NCBI GenBank assembly: GCA_000431275.1
Contig: HF989223.1
Coordinates: forward strand, 10,828-49,956
Direction: 5' to 3'
DNA length: 39,129 nucleotides
Source: Prevotella sp. CAG:755
Lineage (GTDB): Bacteria; Bacteroidota; Bacteroidia; Bacteroidales; Bacteroidaceae
Shown: piece after piece, positions 24,611 to 32,050 of the stretch
How positions within the stretch are numbered: position 1 is the first letter of the stretch
Layout: every line of letters starts with the position of its first letter
Notes under the pieces: model-generated
Databases searched by the model: none
Told to the model about the DNA's origin: nothing
The model's input: only the letters and a program-made list of their open reading frames with translations
Position numbers and translations under genes: made by a program

Positions 24611-25429
24611 CTATTTCAGTTTTGCCTTCTGCGGATTGCGCAGGCCACGGGCACCGATGAGGAAAGCCTTGGCAGAGCCGAAGTTCAAATACATGTCGAG
24701 CCGGACGGGGATGTGGTTGTCGTCGTCCGTCACATAGAACGTCACGACTTCCTTCTCTTCACCATCCTCTTTTTCAACAAAGGAGAAAACAAGACAGCGG
24801 TAGGTGGTGCCGGTATTCTCGACGGTGAAGTTTTCCTTGCCACGGTAGATGATACTCTGCCATTCGCTCTTGCGCCCGTCAGCCATGAGGAAAGTGATTC
24901 TGTGACCGACCTTGTAATCGCTGGGGTCGAAAGAGCGCGCACGGAGAAGCATACTGAGCATGTCGTAGGCGCAATACTTCGACGAGTAAGTGTTAAACTC
25001 GGGCGCGAGGTCATTACGCTGGTGACGCATCTTGGTGGTGACTTTTCCGGGAGCGTAGGAATACCACACCTCGTCGCGCCTGTAACTCTTCCCTTCGAGG
25101 GCGCATTTCTTGTAGTAGAGCGGGACGAGGTCGCGTGTCGTATAGCATTGCAGGGTGTCGCGCATGACGAAGAACTTGTCGGCCTGCTTCGAACCACGAG
25201 TGATGAGGTGCGCCCGGAAACCGGGTTTGCCTTGATACACCGACGAGGTAATGTTCATTGACGCCGACCCGACTTTCACCCAAACGAACTTCCAGTTAAA
25301 GTAAAGGTCGTACATCAGCGTCTCTCCACTCTTGAATGCATTGTTCGGCGAGGAACACTGCGCGGACGCCGATTGGAAAAATCCCGTCAGGGCTACCAAG
25401 GCAATCCATAAAGTCATGAGCTTTTTCAT
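24611..25429 (-). CDS. DUF3108 secreted protein
   Basis: Function unknown. The 272-residue protein has a signal peptide (cleavage near SASA-Q, residue 23) and the DUF3108 pattern: FKSGETLMYDLYFNWKFVWVKVG early on, YYKKCALEGKSYRRDEVWY in the middle, and a C-terminal strand pair with HIPVRLDMYLNFGSAKAFL. Such proteins are predicted beta-barrel-like periplasmic lipid- or polymer-binding folds. It lies 42 bases after the Ig-like lipoprotein and 13 bases before pdxB on the same strand. Co-location with a lipoprotein and a GH3-type amide synthetase points to an envelope role, as inference only. Confidence 0.8.
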   Translation of the reverse strand: MKKLMTLWIALVALTGFFQSASAQCSSPNNAFKSGETLMYDLYFNWKFVWVKVGSASMNITSSVYQGKPGFRAHLITRGSKQADKFFVMRDTLQCYTTRDLVPLYYKKCALEGKSYRRDEVWYSYAPGKVTTKMRHQRNDLAPEFNTYSSKYCAYDMLSMLLRARSFDPSDYKVGHRITFLMADGRKSEWQSIIYRGKENFTVENTGTTYRCLVFSFVEKEDGEEKEVVTFYVTDDDNHIPVRLDMYLNFGSAKAFLIGARGLRNPQKAKLK

Positions 25430-25471
25430 CGCTATATATATTATATGTGTATCTGCCGACCGGCGGCATGG

Positions 25472-27391
25472 TCAGCCTCGGCCGAGTTGCCGCAGGCGTT
25501 CGGCGTTTCTGTTCTTCACCGTCTTTTTCGGGTCAGCCTTCTGTTTGATGAGTTCAGCAGGCTTCTGCTCCGTCAGGGGAAGCGTCCTGAAATTCCAGTC
25601 CTGCTCAATGTCCCAACGTGCACGGACATTGAATTTCACAGGATTATAATAGACCTCCTCAGGAGGCTGTCCGGTTCCGAGCTCACCGGTGGTCCACCGC
25701 CCGTCACCGTTTCGGTCAAGCAGAAGCCGGAGGTAGTAATCACCCGGTTTGAGATAGAAAAAGTCAGCCCTGCCCTGCGGAGCCCGGCAGCGGCGCACCA
25801 CCTTTCCGCGTCCGTCGAGCAGCTCGACGATTGCAGTAGTGTCGCCGTCCAGTCCCTGCACATTGACGAAAAAGGAGCCGAACTCGTCGTCCTTGGCTAT
25901 ATTGAACTTCTGTTCCATGCGGCGGTTACGGTGGCCGAACACACTGGTCATCGCTGCCGAGTCGACAACAATGACGTATTGTTGCCCTGGCCGCCATTCG
26001 CCCATAAGCCGGAATGAGAAGTCGCGCCCAGGCAGCGGTTCGAGCAGGTATGGCGCTTCTGTCTCGGTGCTATCGACAATGAGCCGCAAGTGTACGCCTG
26101 ACGTGTCGAAACGGGCAAGCGGCTCGTCGATCACCAAGACCGGATTTTGGTCCGGCGCCAACGGACGCTCGATGCGGGGCGTCAGTTTTATCCAGACAGT
26201 TGGCGGCTCTTCGTTGAAGGGACGGTCGTTTTTCAACGCCTTTTCGCGGTTTTTCTCCCACTCTTCCCATTCTTCCTGCCGCTGCTTGTCGCGTTTCGCC
26301 CACGTCAGCTTGGGCGACAGTTCAAGCGTGTCGGTCCGTAGGGACAGTTCGAGTGTCGAATCGTTGCTCTCCTCATAAGTCAGAGCCAGTGTCAGGGTGT
26401 CCTGCCGCACCAACAGCGTGTCTGCCACCCAAAAGGTAAGCGTGTCGTTGCCCGACGATATGCGCGGAAGCAGCTTCGAGGCGTCGAAGTTCAGACCCCG
26501 CACTTCGGGAACGTGCGTCGAGGGTGCTGTAAAGAAGATGGTGAACTGCTCAGGCACCGGGTATTCAGTCTTGAGCAAGTGGCGGACGGGATTAACCTCC
26601 TTGAAGGCACGCAGGACGACGTCGTCGGGCGTGAAGTGAGTGAAGGGGCGCGCCACGATAGTGTCGTAGTGGACCGTATCGCGCCAAAGGGTGTCATAGC
26701 GGGTGTCCTGGAAAAACGAAGGGGAGATGCTTTCGCGCCCGAAAGCAATCATCTCGCTTTTCTGAGTGAAACGGAAATCACCGTCGCCGTCATTGAGCGC
26801 ATAAATGCGGTAACGGCCCGGCGCCACCCCCTTGATGGAGAAACGGCCACTGCCGTCGGTACGCGCCACACGGTCGAAAGGCCGCGTGCGGAAGGCCGAG
26901 TCGGTCGTATCGCTGTGCAGGCCGACAAGGATACCCTTAATGGGTTCCAGATCTTCGGCCGCGAGGACATGACCGCCGACTTCGAGCGTATCGACGGTGC
27001 GGCCGGTCGAGAAGAAGAACGTATAGTTCCCCATGGGGTTACCCTCGTTGTTGTCCTCTATGGCGTCGGAAAAGTCTATCGTATAAGTTGTGTTGGGGCG
27101 CAGGCTGTCGTTGAGCGTGACTGTTATGCGCTTTCCCGAGGTCAGTATGTCGGGCATTTCTATCTGGGGTGGCGAGACAGTGACCTTCTCCGACGCGTTT
27201 TCCAACTTGATGAACTCGTTGAATTGCAAGGTGACGCGGCGTCCCTTCACGCCGCTGTCGCCCGAGGCAGGCGTCGTGCTCACGACGTAGGGCAGTTCCT
27301 CGTCGTAGGGGCCGCCGTCGGGTCCGCTACCGGGGTTGGCACAAGCTGTGGCAAGCAGGAACAGGAAAACCAGATAGAGCAGCTGTTTCAT
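25472..27391 (-). CDS. Ig-like-domain lipoprotein
   Basis: A 639-residue outer-envelope lipoprotein. The lipobox LLATAC places the lipidated cysteine at residue 17, followed by a Gly/Asp-rich linker. A Big_5/SbsA-type Ig-like domain follows at about 33-130 (VVSTTPASGDSGVKGRRVTL, then NTTYTIDFSDAIEDNNEGN). Next comes a carboxypeptidase-regulatory-like strand region (GRFSIKGVAPGRYRIYALND) and a charged stretch KRDKQRQEEWEEWEKNREK (about 365-385). The C-terminus has a second FYLKPGDYYLRLLLDRNGDG motif. This layout recurs in Bacteroidetes, of unknown function. The start codon overlaps the GH3 stop as TGATG, so the two are translationally coupled. Confidence 0.82.
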   Translation of the reverse strand: MKQLLYLVFLFLLATACANPGSGPDGGPYDEELPYVVSTTPASGDSGVKGRRVTLQFNEFIKLENASEKVTVSPPQIEMPDILTSGKRITVTLNDSLRPNTTYTIDFSDAIEDNNEGNPMGNYTFFFSTGRTVDTLEVGGHVLAAEDLEPIKGILVGLHSDTTDSAFRTRPFDRVARTDGSGRFSIKGVAPGRYRIYALNDGDGDFRFTQKSEMIAFGRESISPSFFQDTRYDTLWRDTVHYDTIVARPFTHFTPDDVVLRAFKEVNPVRHLLKTEYPVPEQFTIFFTAPSTHVPEVRGLNFDASKLLPRISSGNDTLTFWVADTLLVRQDTLTLALTYEESNDSTLELSLRTDTLELSPKLTWAKRDKQRQEEWEEWEKNREKALKNDRPFNEEPPTVWIKLTPRIERPLAPDQNPVLVIDEPLARFDTSGVHLRLIVDSTETEAPYLLEPLPGRDFSFRLMGEWRPGQQYVIVVDSAAMTSVFGHRNRRMEQKFNIAKDDEFGSFFVNVQGLDGDTTAIVELLDGRGKVVRRCRAPQGRADFFYLKPGDYYLRLLLDRNGDGRWTTGELGTGQPPEEVYYNPVKFNVRARWDIEQDWNFRTLPLTEQKPAELIKQKADPKKTVKNRNAERLRQLGRG

Positions 27392-28905
27392 CAGGCAGTA
27401 TGGTTCAGGGCTAAGATTTGTTCGATGATTTCGCGGGAGTTGCTCAGACGCGGCACTTTGTGCTGGCCGCCGAGTTTGCCCCGGCTGCGCAGCCAGTCGC
27501 TGAACAGTCCGCGGCGTGCGGGCACTATTTCGAGTTGCTGGAGCGTTATGTCCTTAAAGCGTTTCGCTTCGTAGTCAGAGTTGATGGCTTGAAGCGCCTG
27601 GTCGAGCCGGCGGGCGAAGTCGCTGAGCGACGGAGGCGTCTTGCGGAACTCAACCACCCATTGGTGCCGGCATTTCCCTTGTTCGTCCATGAAGACCGGC
27701 GCGGCCGTGTATTCCTCCACCTCCGCTCCTGTCTCGGCACAGACTGAGGCCAGGGCCTGCTCGGCGTTGTCCACGATGAGTTCTTCGCCGAACGCATTGA
27801 TAAAGCTCTTGGTGCGGCCGCTAATGACGAATTTATAGGGGTTGACCGAGGTGAAACGGACAGTATCGCCAATCATGTAGCGCCATAGTCCGCACGATGT
27901 CGAAATGACCATCGCATAGTTCCGTCCCGGCTCCACGCCCCACAGGGGCACTGCCTGCGGTTTCGGCTGGTCGAGCTGGTCAAGGGGAATGAACTCATAG
28001 AACACCCCATAGTCGAGCATGAGCAACATGGCCGGGTCGGCGGGATCGTTTTGCAAGCCGAAGAAACCCTCACTGGCGTTATAGGTCTCCATGTAGTTCA
28101 TCCCGGCGGAAGGAATGAGCCGACGGTATTCCTCGCGGTAGGGCGTGAAGGCCACACCGCCGTGAAAGAACACTTCGAGGTTGGGCCAGACCTCGGAGAT
28201 GGTCTCACGGCCTGACACTTCAAGCACTCGATGGAGCACGGAAAGCATCCACGACGGCACACCGCTCAGGTTGGTCACGTTGCGTCCTGCGGTCTCGTGG
28301 GCTATCCGGTCACGCTTCACCTCGAAATCGGCGAGCAGGGCTGTCCGCTTACTGGGCACGCGCACGAGGTTGACGAGCGGATTGATGTTCTCTATGAGGA
28401 TGGCGCTCAAATCGCCGACAAGACTGTGGGGCAGGTTATAATTGGGCGCGTGGCTGCCTCCGAGAATGAGCGCCCGGCCGTCGAACAGGCGGCTTGCCGG
28501 ATGATTGGCCAGGTAAAGGGCCACCGTGTCGGTGCCTCCGGCATAGTGCGTGTCGTGAAGGCCGTCGAGGCTGACGGGGATGAACTTACTCTTGTCGTTC
28601 GTCGTACCCGAGGATTTGGCGTACCACTTCACGCGACCGGGCCAGAGCACGTCGCTCTCACCATGGCGCATCCGGTCGATGTAGCCCTTCAACTCTTCGT
28701 AGGTGGAAAGCGGCACGGCTTCGGCAAACTGCTCGTAGCTGGCCAACCGCCCGTATTCGTAACGCAGTCCCCACTCTGTGTGCGCCGCACGCTCCAACAG
28801 GCGTTCGAGCACAGCCGACTGGATTTTTTCGGCCTGCGTTGCGAAACGGCGGACGCGCTCCGCACGCGACAGAAAGAGGGGACGTATGAGGGATGTGATA
28901 CTCAT
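27391..28905 (-). CDS. GH3-family acyl-acid amido synthetase homologue
   Basis: Plant GH3 enzymes adenylate acyl acids and join them to amino acids; bacterial members are common in Bacteroidetes but their substrates are not known. The 504-residue protein has the ATP motif SSGTTNDKSK at 98-107, the YNASEGFFG motif (about residue 286) and the hinge motif YKFVISGRTKSFINAFGEEL. A C-terminal domain with EFRKTPPSLSDFARRLDQAL follows. All three acyl-adenylate motifs are intact, so it should be active. It is the first gene of a run with the lipoprotein (1-base overlap), DUF3108 and pdxB. A -7 element lies 29 bases before the ATG. Confidence 0.88.
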   Translation of the reverse strand: MSITSLIRPLFLSRAERVRRFATQAEKIQSAVLERLLERAAHTEWGLRYEYGRLASYEQFAEAVPLSTYEELKGYIDRMRHGESDVLWPGRVKWYAKSSGTTNDKSKFIPVSLDGLHDTHYAGGTDTVALYLANHPASRLFDGRALILGGSHAPNYNLPHSLVGDLSAILIENINPLVNLVRVPSKRTALLADFEVKRDRIAHETAGRNVTNLSGVPSWMLSVLHRVLEVSGRETISEVWPNLEVFFHGGVAFTPYREEYRRLIPSAGMNYMETYNASEGFFGLQNDPADPAMLLMLDYGVFYEFIPLDQLDQPKPQAVPLWGVEPGRNYAMVISTSCGLWRYMIGDTVRFTSVNPYKFVISGRTKSFINAFGEELIVDNAEQALASVCAETGAEVEEYTAAPVFMDEQGKCRHQWVVEFRKTPPSLSDFARRLDQALQAINSDYEAKRFKDITLQQLEIVPARRGLFSDWLRSRGKLGGQHKVPRLSNSREIIEQILALNHTA

Positions 28906-28933
28906 GTTCGTTCCATAGCTACTTTACTGCGGG

Positions 28934-28941
28934 CAAAGGTA
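28934..28941 (-). promoter_or_regulatory. -7 element before the GH3 gene
   Basis: TACCTTTG on the minus strand, 29 bases before the ATG at 28905. The -33 position is A/T-rich without an exact TTG. Confidence 0.5.
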
Positions 28942-28977
28942 GGACTTTTTTCTGAAAAGAAAAACACCGCCGCTCCT

Positions 28978-29103
28978 GCCGGTGAGCCCGCCATGCTTGT
29001 CGCCGAAACCGTTTTACCGGTCAGTCGTCCAGAATTTCCTGTCAGCCGTCCAGCAAATCCTGTCAGCCATCCCGTCTCTTCCATTCGCCGGACCGACTTT
29101 CCT
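28978..29103. repeat. 21-base-period array, site 7
   Basis: GTC cores at 28999, 29020, 29041, 29062, then an imperfect unit at 29083. Units read GTCGCCGAAACC, GTCAGTCGTCCAGAATTTCC, GTCAGCCGTCCAGCAAATCC and GTCAGCCATCCC. It lies between the divergent GH3 and rpoN genes, closer to GH3. Confidence 0.8.
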
Positions 29104-29331
29104 GACGCCCGGAACGCGGCTTTGTCCGGGGTATGCAAACCATTGCGCAGGGCATATTGAAACCCCGCACGCGCGCATACGGAAAACCGTGCGCACCTCC
29201 CGTCTTCCGCTCTACCTTTTCCGAAAACACAGACAGAACTGGCGAAAAAACGGACATCCGGACCGCCCGCCGCGAAAAACGGACGCGAAAAAAAGGCACG
29301 GCGCCCGCCGAACGTTCCACCGTTTTTTTCG

Positions 29332-29339
29332 TACTTTTG
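29332..29339 (+). promoter_or_regulatory. -7 element before rpoN
   Basis: TACTTTTG at 29332-29339, 26 bases before the ATG at 29366. No clear TTG at the -33 position. Confidence 0.5.
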
Positions 29340-29365
29340 TCCTGTCATCGAATAGAGAAACAGCC

Positions 29366-30835
29366 ATGGCGCAAAAACTTGTTCAGTCACAACAACTTAC
29401 GCAGACGCAAACATTGACGCCGCAGCAGCTTCAAGTCGTACGCCTGCTCGAACTGCCCGTGACGGAACTCGAAGAACGCGTACAAAACGAACTGCTCGAA
29501 AACGCCGCCTTGGAGGAAAACAGCGACAACGAAGCCGCCGAAACCTCCACACAGGAGGAAACCACGACCGGCGGCGACGAAGAATACGCCGGCACCGCGC
29601 CTGAGACAGCCGATGCCCTCGGCGACTATCTCACAAGCGACGACGTGCCCGACTACCTCCTGGCCCGGGCCGACGCCGAGCGTGAGGAACGCGAAATCCC
29701 CTTTGGCAGTTCGACCTCGTTCTACGAACGGCTGCGCGACCAGATAAGCGAGCACGACCTGACCGAGCGCGAGGCCGAACTGATGGAATACCTCATCGGC
29801 TCGCTCGACGATGACGGCCTGCTACGCAAGGACACCTCGTCGTTGGCCGACGAACTGGCCATCTACCACGGCCTCGACACCACACCCGAAGAACTCGACC
29901 GCCTCGTCGGCGTGCTCCAGACGTTCGACCCCCGCGGCATCGGCGCACGCTCACTCCGCGAGTGCCTCCACCTCCAACTGACAGACCCCGACTTCCGCTC
30001 CCCTTACAAGAAAGAAGCACTGGCCGTGGTCGACAAATACTTTGACGATTTCATCCACAAGCACTGGGAGACGCTCTGCCGCAAGCTCGGTGTCGACGAA
30101 GAACGCTTCGGACACATCAAGACAGAGCTCCTGCGCCTCAACCCACGGCCTGGCAACGCCTTGGGCGAGAACGAGGGAAGCGGGGCGGCGCCCGTAGTGC
30201 CCGACTTCATAGTGACCGAAGAAGACGGCGAGCCCGTCGTGCACCTCAACAACGGCCACGTGCCAGAGCTGCACGTCAGCCGTGCCTTCCGCGACTCCCT
30301 CCGCGAGTACGACCTCAACCGCCCGAACCTCAGCCGCGAACAGCGCGACGCCTACCTTTATGCCAAGAAAAAGGTCGAGGCAGCACAAGGCTTCATCGAC
30401 GCTATCCACCAGCGCCAGCACACCTTGATGAGCGTCATGCAGGTCATCGTCGACCTCCAGCGCCCCTTTTTCGAAGACGGCGACGAGGTTCTGCTACGCC
30501 CTATGATACTGAAAGACGTGGCCGACAGGGCCGGCGTCGACATCTCGACCGTCTCACGCGTCACGGGCAGCAAGTACGTCCAGACCGACTTCGGCGTCTA
30601 TCCGCTCAAATTCTTCTTCTCGAACGCCGTCACAACGGACGAAGGCGAAGAACACTCCACCCGAAAAATCAAACTGCTCCTCCGCGAGATGATTGAACAC
30701 GAAGACAAACGCCATCCCCTGACCGACGAAAACCTCGCGGCCATGCTGGCCGAAAAAGGGCTGCCCGTGGCACGCCGGACGGTGGCCAAGTACCGCGAAC
30801 AACTCGGCCTGCCTGTGGCGCGGCTGCGACGCTGA
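29366..30835 (+). CDS. rpoN: RNA polymerase sigma-54 factor
   Basis: Sigma-54 directs RNA polymerase to -24/-12 promoters and needs an AAA+ activator. I use the ATG at 29366 (MAQKLVQSQQLTQTQTLTPQQ), 489 residues; a longer frame from 28982 runs through array 7 and the promoter. Region I is glutamine/leucine-rich as expected (residues 1-50). An acidic region follows (about 50-105), then the core-binding domain (GSSTSFYERLRDQISEHDL onward). The helix-turn-helix reads VDISTVSRVTGSKYVQTDFGVYPLKFFF, and the RpoN box is ARRTVAKYREQLG near the end. No enhancer-binding activator is in the window. It begins the row rpoN-PAP2-like-purE-ispG. Confidence 0.96.
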   Translation: MAQKLVQSQQLTQTQTLTPQQLQVVRLLELPVTELEERVQNELLENAALEENSDNEAAETSTQEETTTGGDEEYAGTAPETADALGDYLTSDDVPDYLLARADAEREEREIPFGSSTSFYERLRDQISEHDLTEREAELMEYLIGSLDDDGLLRKDTSSLADELAIYHGLDTTPEELDRLVGVLQTFDPRGIGARSLRECLHLQLTDPDFRSPYKKEALAVVDKYFDDFIHKHWETLCRKLGVDEERFGHIKTELLRLNPRPGNALGENEGSGAAPVVPDFIVTEEDGEPVVHLNNGHVPELHVSRAFRDSLREYDLNRPNLSREQRDAYLYAKKKVEAAQGFIDAIHQRQHTLMSVMQVIVDLQRPFFEDGDEVLLRPMILKDVADRAGVDISTVSRVTGSKYVQTDFGVYPLKFFFSNAVTTDEGEEHSTRKIKLLLREMIEHEDKRHPLTDENLAAMLAEKGLPVARRTVAKYREQLGLPVARLRR

Positions 30836-30868
30836 CCCCTATCACGAACAACTGTTTCAACCGGACTA

Positions 30869-31483
30869 ATGAAAGATAAATACCTCGTACTCACCGCGCA
30901 GGTTATCTCCATGCTCTTTTCGCCGTTCTACCTGCCGGTAGTGGCTCTCATAGCATTGTTCATGTTCAGCTACCTGAGCATGCTTTCGCTCTTCTATAAG
31001 CTGTTCCTGCTCGGTCTGGTCTACATTTTCACCGTTGTCCTCCCGCGCCTCGCCATCTTCTGTTACCGCCACGTCAAGGGCTGGACCCGCCACCAGCTCA
31101 GCCGTCGCGAACGCCGCTACGTGCCTTACATCCTCTCCATCACCTGCTACGCGCTCCTGTTGTACGTCCTTTACAGTCTGCACACCCGCTTCCTTCAAGG
31201 AATCATAGTGGGCGCACTGGCAGTCCAGGTAGTCTGCGCGCTGCTCAACGGCCTGACAAAGATGAGCACGCACGCTGCCGCGTCGGGCGCCGTAGTGGGT
31301 GCCCTGCTCGCCTATTCTCAGATTTTTCTCTTCGACCCGACGGGATGGCTATGCCTGACCGTCATCCTGGCCGGAGCAGTAGGGACGAGCCGACTTATCC
31401 TGCGCCAGCATACCCTTACGCAAATCGGCATCAGTACGTTCGTAGGATTTGTGTGCGGCTTTGCCTGCATACTCATCTGTTGA
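30869..31483 (+). CDS. small membrane protein with PAP2-like motifs
   Basis: A 204-residue protein with about six membrane helices and no signal peptide. The second half keeps a PAP2-like pattern: KMSTHAAASGAVVGALLAYS (Ser-x-His with a following Gly), then SRLILRQHTLTQIGISTFVGFVCG (Arg, His and Gln spaced as in bacterial PAP2 motif 3). The first PAP2 motif (KxxxxxxRP) is not clear, so phosphatase activity is uncertain. It lies 33 bases after rpoN and 33 bases before purE on the same strand; I know this row from other Bacteroidales. Confidence 0.7.
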   Translation: MKDKYLVLTAQVISMLFSPFYLPVVALIALFMFSYLSMLSLFYKLFLLGLVYIFTVVLPRLAIFCYRHVKGWTRHQLSRRERRYVPYILSITCYALLLYVLYSLHTRFLQGIIVGALAVQVVCALLNGLTKMSTHAAASGAVVGALLAYSQIFLFDPTGWLCLTVILAGAVGTSRLILRQHTLTQIGISTFVGFVCGFACILIC

Positions 31484-31516
31484 CCCGGCATTATTCACGC
31501 TTAAACATACATACGC

Positions 31517-32023
31517 ATGACACCGTTAGTTAGCATCATCATGGGAAGCACGTCCGACCTCCCTGTCATGGAAAAGGCCGCCGTCCTGCTTGACAAAATG
31601 GAAGTACCTTTCGAAATGAACGCCCTGTCGGCACACCGTACGCCCGCCGAAGTTGAAAAATTTGCCCGCGAAGCCAAAGGCCGCGGCGTACGGGTCATCA
31701 TCGCCGGCGCAGGCATGGCTGCCGCGCTGCCAGGTGTCATCGCCGCCGGCACTACGCTGCCCGTCATCGGCGTACCTATCAAAGGCATGCTCGACGGCCT
31801 CGACGCCATGCTCTCTATCATTCAGATGCCTCCCGGAATCCCCGTGGCCACCGTCGGTGTGAACGGCGCACAGAATGCCGCCATCCTGGCTCTCGAAATG
31901 CTGGCCCTGTCCGACGAAGCTTTGGCCGACCGCCTCTGCGCCTACAAAGAAGGACTGAAAGAAAAGATTGTGAAAGCCAATGCCGACCTTAAAACCGTGA
32001 AGTACAACTTCAAAGTCGACTGA
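31517..32023 (+). CDS. purE: N5-carboxyaminoimidazole ribonucleotide mutase
   Basis: Class I PurE moves the carboxyl group of N5-CAIR to give CAIR in purine synthesis. The 168-residue protein shows IIMGSTSDLPVMEKA at the start, the active-site NALSAHRTP (His and Arg), IAGAGMAAALPGVIAA and LPVIGVPI, followed by the GVNGAQNAAILALEML helix. Length and motifs fit the bacterial octameric class I enzyme, which needs PurK; purK is not in the window. It precedes ispG by 27 bases. Confidence 0.96.
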   Translation: MTPLVSIIMGSTSDLPVMEKAAVLLDKMEVPFEMNALSAHRTPAEVEKFAREAKGRGVRVIIAGAGMAAALPGVIAAGTTLPVIGVPIKGMLDGLDAMLSIIQMPPGIPVATVGVNGAQNAAILALEMLALSDEALADRLCAYKEGLKEKIVKANADLKTVKYNFKVD

Positions 32024-32050
32024 CTCTGTGACGGGAAAACCGAACAAACC

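Noticed and set aside
28982..29365. N-terminal extension of rpoN by 128 codons
   Set aside because: It passes through the 21-base array and the rpoN promoter element; the ATG at 29366 starts exactly at the sigma-54 region I motif.
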